DNA of 64,000 nt from Phymorhynchus buccinoides (GCA_017654935.2 CM065710.1:24674091-24738090); one strand, 5' to 3'. Shown: positions 1-11,132, counted from the first letter of the stretch. Translations and numbers: made by a program. Notes: a model not told the origin generated them from the letters alone.

Positions 1-170
1 AATCATTCACAATTGTCTTTCATGTTGTGGATACTGGCAGAGTACATAAATATAGACATAAATATGCCCTAAATAGAAAATTGGTATTTTGGGGGTTGTT
101 GACTATTTTTGGCTTTTGCTCAAAAACATTCTGAGCGACTTATCTTGGGTTTCCCATGCACCATCACATT
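1..170. repeat. Dispersed repeat, copy 1 (second copy at 29087-29247)
   Basis: The first 170 bases match 29087-29247 closely, including ATAAATATGCCCTAAATAG, TTGTTGACTATTTTTGGC and CATTCTGAGCGACTTAT. The window starts inside this copy, so its left end is not visible. No coding capacity is seen. Confidence 0.75.
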
Positions 171-240
171 TATTTATTTATTTATTTATTTATGTATTTA
201 TTTATGCATTTATTTATTTTTTATTTATTTTTTATTTTTG
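168..240. repeat. (TTTA)n microsatellite
   Basis: Imperfect TTTA repeat of about 70 bases. A short frame read across it is an artefact. The rest of 240-700 is AT-rich with a 24-base G tract at 541-564 and no gene that I can see. Confidence 0.9.
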
Positions 241-700
241 TTTCTGGCTTAAACGATTTGTATTGATTATCAACATAGCAGCAACATAAACAAATGCAAA
301 TGAGCACAATAAGCTTAAAGCTTATTATACAAGGCGCTCAAACACTGATATGATACACAATATTGGCTGCCAAAACTAGTGACACTGGAACAGAACATAA
401 TAATGAAATAACAAACAAAAATTGAACATTAAGAAATATCAAGTGAATGAATATACACAACACGATCAAACAACAACAGTAACACAAATAAATAAATAAA
501 TAACTCTCACAAAACTGTAACATAGAATTTGAATCTGAAGGGGTGGGGGGGGGGGGGGGGGGGGACCATAATTAATTATAAAAAGTACAAAACCTCTTAA
601 GACTCAGCATCAAGACAACTGATAATTTAAAGCATATTTCCAACATATTTTCAGCCGGGGTCACATATCCACATAAATACAGATGAGTCAAAAGAACTGT

Positions 701-1121
701 TTGCCTTTCTTACCATACATAAAGCTGTATTTTAGGAACATTTTCAGCTAATAACCTTTTTGGAATACTAACCCTAACCCTAACCCTAGCCCTAAACCTA
801 ACCCTACCCCCCACTATGTACTGCAGTACACCGCGATTTGTCACAGTTGTGGTTCGTTGCGTTTTTCCGTCTTATAGAGTGGGGGGTAGGGTTAGGGTTA
901 GGGCTAGGGTTAGGGTTAGGGTTAGTATTCCAAAAAGGTTATTAGCTAAAAGTGTTCCTAAAATACAGCTTTATGTATGGTAAGAAAGGCAATAACGGAA
1001 AAATAGAATTAACCGAGATAGGTGGGGGGGGGGCGGGGGGGGGGGGGGGGGGGGGGGGGGGGGTGGGGGGGGGGGGGGGGGGGGGGGGGGTGGCACATCT
1101 TGACCTTTACCGAATGTTGTT
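701..1121. mobile_element. Fold-back element with internal telomeric repeats, copy A (left end lost)
   Basis: Two arms (CTTACCATACATAAAGCTG..., then its reverse complement near 960-985) flank a core containing (CCCTAA)n at 769-808 and (TTAGGG)n at 888-926 in inverted orientation. The right end is GGCACATCTTGACCTTTACC. A run of about 70 bases that is nearly all G (1021-1090) sits between the arm and the terminus. Related copies are at 20881, 21575 and 49339. Those copies have GGTAAAGG ends and 8-bp duplications, so this is probably a hAT-like non-autonomous element. Confidence 0.75.
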
Positions 1122-1394
1122 TTGACTGACAATAACACTGTAACATCTGTTTTTACATGGGTTGTTTTTTTTCGCTTTAGGCCTACACACGTTTTCAAAA
1201 CAAAAAAATACAAACACGTTTTCGAAAACAAGTGTGTGTCACTGTCTGTCAGTCGTGTCGGACTATGACTTCCAGATAGCAGAGTAGGCGACCTGCTGTT
1301 CTGGAGGGTTGGGCTGAAACATGCTTCTAGTGGAGAAGCCTTGCGTAGGGTACAGCCCCACTCCCTGGACCGTAAATAAAGTGTCCTCAGTCTC

Positions 1395-1521
<127 letters not shown>

Positions 1522-1789
1522 AGATAGGTAGGGGGCTACTTGTTTACATTTGTATTAGTTTTTGTGAGTGTGGTGTGTAATGAGAGAGTGACAGTGCTTG
1601 GTGAACGATGGTGGATGTCTTTGTGAGTGAAAATCATGTTATTTCGTTACTTTATTTCTTTGTATTCAAATGTTGGTGGTATGACTTTCTTGCTGATTTT
1701 AATTAATGTTTTCCATCGGGTATTGTTGCTTTTGTAAAGTGCAACGAGCATACTACTATATGGAGTTTTAGCACTATATGATCTTATGA

Positions 1790-1862
1790 TTATTGATTAT
1801 TATTATTATTTTATTAATATTATTATTATTATTATTATTATTGCCTACTATTATTATTATAG
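1790..1862. repeat. (ATT)n microsatellite
   Basis: Imperfect ATT/TTA trinucleotide run of about 70 bases. Confidence 0.85.
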
Positions 1863-2500
1863 GATTGGGTTTCATCTTGTTATGCATAAGTGTTTACTCC
1901 AAAATGCGTGCATGTTAAAGATGAGTATGTAGAATAGGATTTGGTTTTATTCTGTCATGTGTATGTGCTTACATTTAAGCTTGATGTTTTAAGATTAGTA
2001 TGTAAAATGGGCTTAGGCTTGATTTTATTATGTGTATCGGCTTTAAATTTAAAATGTGTACATGTTACGAGTATGTAAAATAGGATTAGTTTTAATTTTG
2101 TGATGAGTTAAGTTTTACTTATGTGCGTGTTAAAGATGAGGACTAGAAAGTAGGTTCAGGCTTGATTTCGTTATGAGCAGTATTTACTTTTTAATATGTG
2201 TATTCGCTTGCAAATAATATGACTAGGTCTGCTTTTGTTATGAGTGTGTGTGTACTTTTTAATATGTTCATGCTAAAAATGAATAATGGAATGTAGGAAT
2301 AGGTTTCATGTTGCCATGGGTACATGTATTTACATTTTTAATTGTGCATGCTAAGATGAGTAGGTAAAGTAATACTATGTTTGACTTATTATATGCATGG
2401 GTTTCTTCAAATAAGTACATTTTAATGATGAAGTATGATTGAGGTATTTTTTATGTTTGTGCACTTTATGAGTGTGAAAAGTAGGATTGGGTTTTATTTT
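1862..2500. repeat. Degenerate minisatellite (period roughly 65-80 bp) running into the assembly gap
   Basis: The phrase 'GATGAGTATGTA(A)AATAGGATT.GGTTT.ATT.TGTTATG.GTATG' recurs about eight times with heavy divergence (for example near 1918, 1993, 2068, 2140, 2280 and 2465). The array reaches the N gap at 2501, so array length is probably why assembly failed there. Confidence 0.65.
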
Positions 2501-3000
2501 NNNNNNNNNNNNNNNNNNNNNNNNNNNNNNNNNNNNNNNNNNNNNNNNNNNNNNNNNNNNNNNNNNNNNNNNNNNNNNNNNNNNNNNNNNNNNNNNNNNN
2601 NNNNNNNNNNNNNNNNNNNNNNNNNNNNNNNNNNNNNNNNNNNNNNNNNNNNNNNNNNNNNNNNNNNNNNNNNNNNNNNNNNNNNNNNNNNNNNNNNNNN
2701 NNNNNNNNNNNNNNNNNNNNNNNNNNNNNNNNNNNNNNNNNNNNNNNNNNNNNNNNNNNNNNNNNNNNNNNNNNNNNNNNNNNNNNNNNNNNNNNNNNNN
2801 NNNNNNNNNNNNNNNNNNNNNNNNNNNNNNNNNNNNNNNNNNNNNNNNNNNNNNNNNNNNNNNNNNNNNNNNNNNNNNNNNNNNNNNNNNNNNNNNNNNN
2901 NNNNNNNNNNNNNNNNNNNNNNNNNNNNNNNNNNNNNNNNNNNNNNNNNNNNNNNNNNNNNNNNNNNNNNNNNNNNNNNNNNNNNNNNNNNNNNNNNNNN
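2501..3000. other. Assembly gap (500 N)
   Basis: Exactly 500 N, typical of a placeholder of unknown true length. Frames drawn through it carry no information. Flanking DNA at 3001-3290 shows no feature I recognise. Confidence 1.
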
Positions 3001-3461
3001 GTTAGAATCGATTCAGGGCTATTTTCATCACATGGAAGGATTTTGAAGATGCCTTGGATCCTTTGCCCGACTAAAAGCGACATTTGGAGGAAATCAGTGC
3101 TTTGAATCGTGTGGTAACCGAGCTAGGATTTAACGAACGAAATTTAAGAATTTTATGTTCTTGGCCTGAGCTAGGCACATGTATATAAAGAGATGTGCTA
3201 GGATTTAACTTCAACCTCACTGTGCTTTTAAATGGTCAACTTATGGCGATTCTTTGCCCGCCAGGGGGCAGTCAATCCACTAGGGGCTTATCACGCGATT
3301 TTCTTAGTTGGGCGTAGTGAGAGAGATAGATGGTGGGACTCCTCCCTCTCTCTTTCTGTCTCTTTCTTTATCCCCAACTAAGAAAATAGAGAGGAATAGC
3401 CCCACTTGGTTGCTCATTGCAACTAAAATGTCAGGTTTTTTGGCTTGTTGCAACAAATCAA

Positions 3462-3497
3462 TCTCTCTGTTTCTCTCACTCTCTCTCACTCTCTCTC

Positions 3498-3534
<37 letters not shown>

Positions 3535-3706
3535 AACTCTCTCTCAACTCTCTCTCTCTCTCACTCTCTCACCATCTCATCCCTCCTCACTCTCTCTCTC
3601 TCTCTCTCTCTCCCTCCCTCTCTCTCCCTCTCTCTTCTCTCTCTCTCTCTCCTCTCTCCCCACCCCCACCCCTCTCTCTCCCTCTCTATCTATCTCTCTC
3701 TCCTCG

Positions 3707-3737
<31 letters not shown>

Positions 3738-3773
3738 TATCCCTCCCTCTCTCTCCCTCCTCCCTCTCTCACT
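3462..3773. repeat. TC-rich imperfect microsatellite
   Basis: About 310 bases of CT dinucleotides with CCTCT, ACTCT and CCCC interruptions. All three plus frames are open as Ser/Leu-rich artefacts. A short inverted pair (CTTAGTTGGG near 3303, CCCAACTAAG near 3373) lies upstream. At 3774-4310 nothing is recognised. Confidence 0.9.
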
Positions 3774-4310
3774 AGAAAAGGTCCATCTTTTTTGCATGCA
3801 AGCGTTTTTTTAAAATTGTACGCTCATTTTTTGAATGTACGTTTACACACACGAAATGTATGTATCTATGGAGAACTGAATCGTTACCCCCCTGCTTGTT
3901 CTTGCTAAAGTTAGATGCATTGCTTTCTGGTGAAGGTTATGTACTTTACCAAATGACAGAGTTGCAAGCATGACATACCACATGCTGAAATCACTGGATG
4001 AGCCAGGGAAAACCACATGGGTTACTCATGTAAAACACTTATGTGTACATCGAGTTTTGCTTATGCGTGGTTTTCTCAAGGAGTTGGCAACCCTAAGGGT
4101 TTCTTAAGTGAATTCAGACAAATAGACTGTTTTTTGCAACAATGGTCCAGAAAAATTGAATCAAGGCCACCTTTATTGTTCTTTCAAAAGTGCGTTAGGG
4201 CCAGAAAAGTATTTTGACGTAATAAACTCAAGATACCTCCGTAACATGTTCATACGATTTAGGCTAGGCGTCACTGAACTGAAAAGTAACAGATTTAGGT
4301 ATACTTCTTC

Positions 4311-4627
4311 CCGGGGGGGGGGGTCGTAAAAATAGTTCCCCCACCTTCTGGAAGTTCTTTGCTTGTAACTTCCTTACTAATCTGTCACTCTCTTTGACTC
4401 TGCCTTTTCCCTTGCCTTTCTATATCTTAATACTTTCTGACTTATTGGCCCATTCTCCTGCCTTTTTTCAAAAAAATCTTACAAATATTTTTTCTCCATT
4501 CAGCTCCTCCGAAATCGGAATGTGTCGGCTGTACGCAGCGGGGAGACCAGTGAAAACTGAAAACCGGACACATACGTACCTTACCCATTATGGCCATATG
4601 GCCTGGGAACGCAGAAGAAGAAGAAGA
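4311..4627 (+). mobile_element. GAA-tailed ~300-bp repeat, divergent copy
   Basis: It starts with a G/C block then AGTTCCCCCACCTTCTGGAA and CTTGTAACTTCCT, shares GACTCTGCCTTTTCCCTT and CCATTCTCCTGCCTTTTTTC with the other copies, and ends in (GAA)n at 4612-4627. The middle (4505-4600) is diverged or replaced. No Pol III boxes are evident. Confidence 0.6.
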
Positions 4628-4865
4628 TATACTTCAGATGTCCGTTCCCTGTTGTGTCCTTTATGTACCCAGTCCCCTGAAGACAATGCATTTCCTTTTC
4701 CTTTGCCCGGCTTATGATGGTCTCAGACATAAATTTATAACTAAAGTCCATCTAGATCGTTTTAAATTCCAAAAAGCTATCTCCATCCTTAAATCGGAAA
4801 TTGACGAAGTAATCCTTCAACTTGCTTTCTGTCTCTCTTTTTCTCTCCTCAGTCTTTCTCACTGA
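4628..4865 (+). pseudogene. LINE ORF2 C-terminal scrap (zinc-knuckle-like, frameshifted)
   Basis: One frame reads RSLLCPLCTQSPED and a second reads MHFLFLCPAYDGLRHKFITK. Joined across a small indel this resembles the CPLC...H-x4-C knuckle that ends many non-LTR retrotransposon ORF2 proteins. It continues as KFQKAISILKSEIDEVILQLA before dissolving into (TC)n. It sits directly after the (GAA)n tail of the preceding repeat. It is a dead fragment of about 75 codons, and the clade is uncertain. Confidence 0.6.
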
Positions 4866-4883
4866 GACAGGGAGTATTGAACT

Positions 4884-4890
4884 TCTCTCT

Positions 4891-4934
<44 letters not shown>

Positions 4935-4986
4935 TGTTGTCTCTCTGTAAGAATCTCTCTCTTATAAAACTCTCTCTCCCTATCTC

Positions 4987-5075
<89 letters not shown>

Positions 5076-5084
5076 CTCTCTCGC

Positions 5085-5130
<46 letters not shown>

Positions 5131-5132
5131 CT
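4884..5132. repeat. TC-rich microsatellite; second block at 5237-5300
   Basis: Long interrupted CT arrays. The frames across them are artefacts. Between and after them (5133-5236, 5301-5505) I see no gene. Confidence 0.9.
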
Positions 5133-5239
5133 GTGTATTGGACAGAGTGTTTAGTGTGTGTAAAACTGTCCAATCCTGTTCAAACACAGTACCCAGGTAA
5201 CCCAGGAATGGAGTTGCTGTCTTATCAGGTGGCCCTACC

Positions 5240-5286
<47 letters not shown>

Positions 5287-5504
5287 ACCCTCTCTCTCTT
5301 GACTTTGACTGTCTCTTTGCTTTTCTTTCTTGTCCCCACACAGCCTTAAGTTAAAGTCAAGAGTGGACTTTTGAAGTGTGGGGCGCTTGTCTTGCTATGT
5401 CCTCTCTGTGTGACTTTCTTTCCTCTGTGTATGTGTGGTGTATGTGTGTGTTAGCTTTCTTTGCGGTTTAGGTGTGCTACACTGCTAGGAAAGTTGTAAA
5501 AGGG

Positions 5505-5995
5505 GTTATGTGTTGGCCACTGCAAAGAACACCTTTTTGCAAGAGTGAATGCCCTTGGTGGGTAGGTGGGGGGAAGATGGTTGAGCACTAACCAAACAAG
5601 GGCATAACTCTCGCCAATAACCCTACTTCAGGCATCGGAATTGTCGGAGGATTTCAAAGGATTAAGAATTTCTGACAGAGGATTGGCTTCTCTTGTCAGA
5701 GGTTTTGCCTTTTTATTGAACGTTATCCTTTGTGTTAAATAGCATTTTAAAGCGATTTATCACTATATTAAGCCTTTTTGGTGGTGTTCAGAACTCATTT
5801 CGGTGTTGTCCCTATTTCAGTCTAGGGCCCAGATAACTGTTTTGCCGCGGTTTTCAGAGGATTGGTCTTCAGACTATTCTGATGCCTGCTATTTGAGGCC
5901 ACTCAATGGCTGCCTTTTGCAATGAGTGAATGCCCTTTGGGATACTGAACAACAAGGGCTTAAATCTTGCGGTAATAACCCTACTTGCAGAGATC
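5505..5995. repeat. Dispersed repeat with inverted CCAATAACCCT / AGTGAATGCCC motifs
   Basis: The motifs GCAAGAGTGAATGCCC and CTCGCCAATAACCCTACTT occur near 5539 and 5609, then again near 5919 and 5972. The same motifs occur in reverse at 34425-34645 and directly at 51815-51960. It looks like a fold-back or composite repeat; ends are not sharp. Confidence 0.55.
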
Positions 5996-6118
5996 CCTGC
6001 TTATAAGTTATAATATGACTACTAAAATAGTAAGAAAATATAACAGAATCTGAATTTTGTGTAAAATTTGGGGGGTGCGCCTTATAAGTTATAGTCAGAA
6101 AAATACGGTAATTGGTAT

Positions 6119-6227
6119 TACAGTAGAACCTCCCTTGTAATACCTCCCTTATAAGATCCTCCCATTATATTTAAGACCTCAATTTTGGACGATTTTTTTA
6201 AGGTCTTATAAGGGAGGTTCCACTGTA
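6119..6227. mobile_element. pogo-like MITE, copy 1 (short)
   Basis: It begins TACAGTAGAACCTCCCTT and ends AAGGGAGGTTCCACTGTA, perfect inverted ends apart from one base, flanked by TA. The 109-bp internal deletion form lacks the middle seen in 165-175-bp copies. TACAGTGGAACC-type ends and a TA target are typical of pogo/Tigger-group elements (inference). The preceding 5996-6118 is a degenerate copy of the GGACTATAAG-type repeat. Confidence 0.8.
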
Positions 6228-6655
6228 TCTAAGCTACATGTACAAAATAACGGAACAAACGGGTACAGACTGTGTATGCCACGAAACGATATCTTAGCCG
6301 TTTTCTTGTCAACTCGGCTCAGTTCGCTTGATAGACGGTTGAGTTTGGAAGAAGCCGTTGAACCGCCCCAATATAATATAGACCCAACGGAAAACTGAAG
6401 AAGAAAATAAAATTAAAAAAGACGCGGCGTCAGTTCTAGCGTGGCATAGACAGTGTGCCAGCTAAGGCCAGCTGGGATCAACTGTTGGCGTGGGTCTTTA
6501 GGGAGTCGACCAGGCGTGTCGGATCAGGGGCCAGCAGATAGCTTCTGCCTCGGCTTGGCTGGTAGTGGTGAAGTACTACCGTGGTAAGGTATCTATGGGG
6601 AGTGGAGGGGTTGTGCTAGTAGTAGTGGTGGTATGTATGGCAGGGTGTTGTTTTT

Positions 6656-7203
6656 TTAACCCTTTCGCTGCCAGCCCATAGGTTTTCAGTCAAAATGTAC
6701 CATTAAGCTCGTGGATGCTCCTGCTTTCAGGATGTCCTGAAATGCAGGATTTTTTATTGCCTGGAGCCGGCGTCGCCGGATTATGATAATTTGAGAAGCA
6801 ACAAATTTCCTATTTATAAACGTTTTGTCGGTTTCTCGCATGTGTAGAATATAAAAGAAACGAATACATATAAATATTGTATGCCTTTATACCAGGAACT
6901 TTGTATTTTAAGGATTGTTGTTAACTGGGCGGCCCCTGGATCCCTGCCTTACAGGATTTTTTTAACTTCCCAGGAGCGCCCATGTAACTTATAAGCTTAA
7001 CAGGGGGAGAGAGAAAAATTTATTTGCAATATTGTGAATTCCTCTGTGACCTGTATAACATTAAGGCCTATCCTTACCTCCCAAAATTAACAAAATAGGA
7101 TCTTTGGTTAGCAGGACCTGATTTCATGCTTTTTTCTTTTTTTTTACATAGGTGTTTTAACCATTGTGGTGCATAAATGCGACATTGATGGTGAAAGGGT
7201 TAA
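6656..7203. mobile_element. piggyBac-like MITE with a nested insertion
   Basis: TTAACCCTTTCGCTGCCAG at the left and TGATGGTGAAAGGGTTAA at the right are inverted termini that include TTAA at both ends. Intact relatives are about 245 bp; this one is 548 bp because 6710-6984 is a second element. Ends of TTAA-CCC...GGG-TTAA match piggyBac-type target use (family knowledge), and an in-window empty site supports it (see 22248). No transposase is present. Confidence 0.8.
6710..6984. mobile_element. Nested MITE with TGGATGCTCCTG ends, copy 1
   Basis: This 275-bp segment interrupts the piggyBac-like MITE and matches 14202-14486 over its whole length. Ends GTGGATGCTCCTG and CCAGGAGCGCCCATG are imperfect inverted repeats. 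Internal landmarks are CAGGATGTCCTGAAATGCAG and GCCGGCGTCGCCGG. The target duplication is unclear (AAGCT is a weak candidate). Confidence 0.7.
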
Positions 7204-8146
7204 AAAGAAGAAGAAAAAAAACCAGTTGGCTGTTCGTTCCACCTTATAGGGTTTAGCTGATGAGTTCACAGCATGCCACGCTTTTGTTAATGCCCCGTGA
7301 TCGGATCGGGACGTGATCGGAGGGGACGAAGAAATGGAGAGAAAAAAAATCATGATTGAAAAGGTGTGGTGGGCGGAAGGGGTGGGAGGAGGAGAAGATG
7401 GAGGGGGGGGGGGGGGATCATGATTGAGGAGGGGGGTATACTGCATGATCAGAAAGGTGGAGGCATGCACACACACACACAAAAAACCCACCTAAAAACT
7501 TCATGATCGGAAAGGAGGGTGGGGTTAGGGGCTGATCGTAGAGATTGAAGTTGGGAGGTAAAGGACATCCAATGGGATCAGAGGGGAACAAAAGGTTAGT
7601 GTGGAGGGGTGAGGGTTGGGGGTTCTGTGAGGTTAAAGGTTGTAATAGGGAGTGGTAGCGGTGTCATTGTATTATGAAGGGTGTTTAATGATCCACGACG
7701 CAGAGTAGGCCTTCCACCACTGGAGGAACTGGGTGTCATCTGATCAGCCTTTTTATTGTTTGGGGCCTTCGGAAGGGGGGGGGGGGGGGGGGGGGGCAGT
7801 AGGGTGAAGAATTGGGAGGAGGGGGTGGTGGTGGTGTTGAGAACCGTTAGGCGTCCTGACCTGTTGCATACCACAACCTTGTCTGTCTTTGAACTGCAAA
7901 TTATCACCATGTGTGTGTGTGGTTATGGCTGAAATCAGTTTGATTCAATTTGGATAATTTAGGCGGAAAATTACTTTCGCTTGCATGAAGTCCTGCTCTT
8001 TAGGTACACTCAATTGTCATGGATTAAGATAAACAAATTTAGATACAGTGGATTCCTGCTAACTCAAAAAATAAGATAACTAAAAAACACTGGATAACTC
8101 ACAATAATTTTCTGGTCCCAGTTTAATCTTTATGCTAAAAGCTCTT
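7204..8146. other. Unassigned G-rich DNA without a gene
   Basis: The plus strand is purine-rich, with G runs at about 7400-7415 and 7775-7796 and short (CA)n. Open frames here are Pro-rich reverse readings of the G runs. I see no repeat family or gene. Confidence 0.6.
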
Positions 8147-8394
8147 TTAACCCTTTCGCTGCCAGCCATTTTTCAGCAAAAAATACCATTATACTTAACT
8201 GGGTAGAGGCAACAAATTATCTGCAATATTGGGAATTCCTCTGTGACATGTATAACCATTAGGCCTATCCTTACCTCCCAAAATTAAGAAAATAGGGTCT
8301 TTGGATAACAGGTTCTGATTTGATGCCTTTTAGTGACATGAGTGTTAAACCATTGTGGTGCAAAAATGCGATGTTGGCGATGAAAGTGGGTTAA
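8147..8394. mobile_element. piggyBac-like MITE, intact form
   Basis: TTAACCCTTTCGCTGCCAG ... TTGGCGATGAAAGTGGGTTAA, 248 bp with TTAA at both ends. Internal ATCTGCAATATTGGGAATTCC and CCTTACCTCCCAAAATTAAG are shared by all copies. No coding sequence. Confidence 0.85.
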
Positions 8395-8780
8395 CTCAAA
8401 ATATTGGCTATCTCAAAATAAAATTTCAGTCCCTTCAATTTTCACTTAAACGATGTTCGCCTATGTCAATTGTATGTGGATCGCTAAATTACAAGATTGC
8501 CGAGTTTTGAATAACAAGAAGGCAGACAGACAAAGAGCACATCCTTTCATTTTGTGCATTGGAGTGCATAGCATAGTATTAGGTTACCATAACTGGGGGC
8601 AGCTTAAATCTTAATACATGCGTCCCTGCATTTTGCCATTTTTTTCTGTTAAATCCTTTCATTCATTTTTTCCAGGATCATGTTCTCATTGTGTATTGGT
8701 TTTAGTTCAGTAGGTTGCCCTGCGTGGCTGCTGGAAAAATAATTAAAAAATAAATCTGAAATATGTGTGAATACACTCAG

Positions 8781-9160
8781 GGGTGCATGTGGGTGTGCCT
8801 GAAGCCTGAATTCAGGCAATTTGATGCTGCTTCAGCAGACCTGTTTACTCTACTCTTTTTGAGTAGTATTGTACTCCAAATTTGGACCTCTACTATTCAA
8901 AATTGAAAATAATGCTCCAATTACTCATTTTCAGTGAACATTGTTTGATGGTTTAATGAAGAGGACTACTCATTTCACACCCAAAACTACTCATTTCAGC
9001 TAAACCAGACTACTCAAGACTTGTATAGGAGGTAAACAGGTCTGCTTCAGGCAGCTGAGTGCCTGAAGAAAGGGCTCTTTAGCATGGTACCATTCTTTAG
9101 TACATTGGGTTTTGGCAAGAAAGTTCAGGCAAAAGTTTTTGGTCACTGCATGCACCCATG
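8781..9160. mobile_element. Fold-back element (GGGTGCATGTGGG ends) carrying a nested 209-bp element
   Basis: It starts GGGTGCATGTGGGTGTGCC and ends CACTGCATGCACCC. It is identical in layout to 9866-10024 except that 8836-9050 has been inserted. That comparison defines the inserted element's target duplication exactly. Further partial copies are at 27927-28082 and 28130-28206. Confidence 0.75.
8836..9044. mobile_element. CAGACCTGTTTAC-ended MITE, 209 bp, target duplication CTTCAG
   Basis: It starts CAGACCTGTTTACTC and ends GAGGTAAACAGGTCTG. It is flanked by CTTCAG at 8830-8835 and 9045-9050, while the uninterrupted host copy at 9866-10024 has CTTCAG once. The inside carries GAGTAGTATT / AATTACTCATTTTCAGTG fold-back sequence and no coding capacity. 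Confidence 0.85.
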
Positions 9161-9518
9161 CTATATAATAAGTGGGAGGTGAGGGGGTATCGCCTTATTG
9201 TCCGTAAAATACATACTTTTCTTATTTGATATTTTGGCTCCATCCGTATTGTGGTGTTACAGTTACAGACCTGCCACTTGCTCCGATTTCAGAGGAGCAG
9301 CTCAGATATGTTGAGCATTGCTCCTAGCTCCTCTTGCAACCTCCCCAGCTCCTATATTTTAAAATCTGTCTTGTATACATTTTCCACTCAATTTCACAAC
9401 AAAGAGCATGCATTCAAAGCACCAGCTAATGGACATCTAAGGGTCAGCATGAGACAGTGAGGGGCTACACGAAGCATAGGCCTATCTCAGGCTAAATGAC
9501 CAACAAATATTGTAGATT

Positions 9519-9600
9519 GGTCAATATTTCTTTCTCTAAAATGGATCTCAAATTGACAATAGTCAATATTTCTTACTCTAAAATGGATCTCAAACTGACC
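9519..9600. repeat. Tandem duplication, about 42 bp x 2
   Basis: GTCAATATTTCTTTCTCTAA then AATGGATCTCAAATTGAC is repeated directly with few changes. The rest of 9161-9865 shows no gene; short open frames are unsupported. Confidence 0.8.
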
Positions 9601-9865
9601 AAAACGACTGCATGTTTGAAGAACAAAAGAGAAGGCCGCACATTTCGAAGTGGCAATGGATTTTACTGGGGGGCCAGTGCCAGCCCCTAGATTCTCGCTC
9701 CTCTTTTTTATTCTCAGAATGTGGCAGGTCTGCAGTTAGATAAGTTGCTATATTTCATATAGCTACCTGGTATATAAGGTGGTGGTGGCGGGGGCACACT
9801 CTTATTGGCAAACACACACACACACACATTTGGCAATCAGAAAGAGGCAGCAGTGTTATCATTGT

Positions 9866-10024
9866 TGCATGTGGGTGTGCCTGAAGCCTGAATTCAGGCA
9901 ATGTGATGCTGCTTCAGGCAGCTGAGTGCCTGAAGAAAGGCTCTTTAACATGATATCGTTCTTTTGTACATTGGGTTTGGGCAAGAAAGTTCAGGCAGAA
10001 GTTTGGTCACTGCATGCATCCATG
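9866..10024. mobile_element. Fold-back element (GCATGTGGG ends), uninterrupted copy
   Basis: It reads through GATGCTGCTTCAGGCAGCTG without an insert, serving as the empty site for the element at 8836. The inverted ends are GCATGTGGGTGTGCCTGAA and the CTTTCT..TTCAGGCAGAAG..GCATGC side. At 10025-10220 there is an A/T and G tract only. Confidence 0.75.
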
Positions 10025-10248
10025 TACAGTTTTATTTCCTAGCAGGCATGGGGATTTCCACGAGAATTTTTTTTTTAGGGCAAAGTTTTTGTTACTAAAT
10101 ACTTAAATTTTTATGATAATATTATATTTTAGCGCTGTAAAAATGAGGGGGGGGGGGGGGATTTTCAGAGTTTCTTTTATCTCTGACAATTCCCATGCCT
10201 GCCTAGGCTCATGACACCCCCACACCTGGTTACTCTACTCTTGGTGAG

Positions 10249-10402
10249 TACAGTGGAACCTCCCTTATAAGACCTTCAAAAATCATCCAAAATGAGGTCT
10301 TATAAATATAAGGGAGGTAATTTTAATACTCACAAAGAAGGGCAATGTCTCAGAGAAGTAGGTCTTATATGGGAGGGAGTCTTATAAGGGAGGTTCCACT
10401 GT
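10249..10402. mobile_element. pogo-like MITE, copy nested in the CAGACCTG-type element
   Basis: TACAGTGGAACCTCCCTTAT at the left, AAGGGAGGTTCCACTG at the right. It interrupts GAG-TA-GTATTC of the host, consistent with a TA target (right TA mutated to TT). Confidence 0.8.
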
Positions 10403-10510
10403 TGTATTCTACTTAATTTGGACCTGCTATTCAGAATTTATGACATTGCTCTTTAATTCTTGAGGGCTGGCTACTCATTTTCAGTGGACAGTGTTGGATG
10501 GTTTTATAAA

Positions 10511-10632
10511 GACACACCACATAACGTGTCAAAATCACGGTTTCCATGTGTTTTCCCCCTCTTATAGCTGGTAAGAAATCTTAAGAAATCTCCCTAGCAT
10601 AAGAGGGAATGTGACACGTGGCGTGGGGGGTC
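10511..10632. mobile_element. Nested fold-back block with GACACACCAC ends
   Basis: AAAGACACACCAC..ACGTGTCA on the left mirrors TGACACGTGGCGTGGGGGGTCTTT on the right. It interrupts GGTTT...TTTAATGAATAG of the host MITE. Only one copy was noticed in the window. Confidence 0.6.
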
Positions 10633-10780
10633 TTTAATGAATAGAACTACACATTTCGCACCAAAGCTACTCATTTCAGCTATCCAGACTACTCAAGACT
10701 TGTGTAGGGGGTAAACAGGTCTGCATGAGACTACCCAAGACTTGTGTAAGGGGTATCGTATTCGGTAACCAGGTTGGCAT

Positions 10781-11132
10781 ACCTTATACCTGACTACTGA
10801 CTTACCTACTCCCAGAGCTAATACTCTCTCCCTAATCTGCTTAGGCTGAAGCCAGCTGAATGGTTTTGTGACAGGGCTACAGGGGTCTAGACATTGTGCT
10901 TCATTACCGCCGTGCTGAGCCCTTTGTGTTGGTGCTGGGCTGTAAATCGGTAAATCGCCTCTTATTGCTGCTGTGTGTGTGTGGGTTCACTGTTGGAGTG
11001 AGCACAGATTTCTTTTGTGCTGGCCTGGGGTTGATTGGAGAAAGGAGCTTTTTCAAACACTTGCTTAGGGGTGTGTTAGGTGTGTTTTGAGAGAGAGGAA
11101 ACGAAGACAGGTTGGTAGGCGCATGTGTGTGT
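10781..11132. other. Unassigned sequence
   Basis: No gene or repeat family recognised. A 64-codon open frame at 10896-11090 has a hydrophobic, Cys/Leu-rich reading across a (GT)n run and no splice or family support. Confidence 0.4.

Larger units (their letters stand above)
10221..10723. mobile_element. CAGACCTGTTTAC-type MITE carrying two nested insertions
   Basis: The left end CACACCTGGTTACTCTACTC and right end GGGGTAAACAGGTCTG match the 209-bp relatives. Two blocks interrupt it: a pogo-like MITE (10249-10402) and a fold-back block (10511-10632). Removing both restores the order seen at 8836-9044. Flanks show no clear 6-bp duplication here. A partial right-end duplicate follows at 10724-10780. 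Confidence 0.75.

Noticed and set aside
769..926. Chromosome end or interstitial telomere from a fusion
   Set aside because: The motifs are short, inverted and inside a mobile element with related copies elsewhere in the window.
2435..3083. Frames of ~170-205 codons across the N run
   Set aside because: Composed almost wholly of unknown bases.
3308..3908. Ser/Leu-rich frames over CT repeats, also at 1321, 4877 and 16549
   Set aside because: Pure (TC)n translation.
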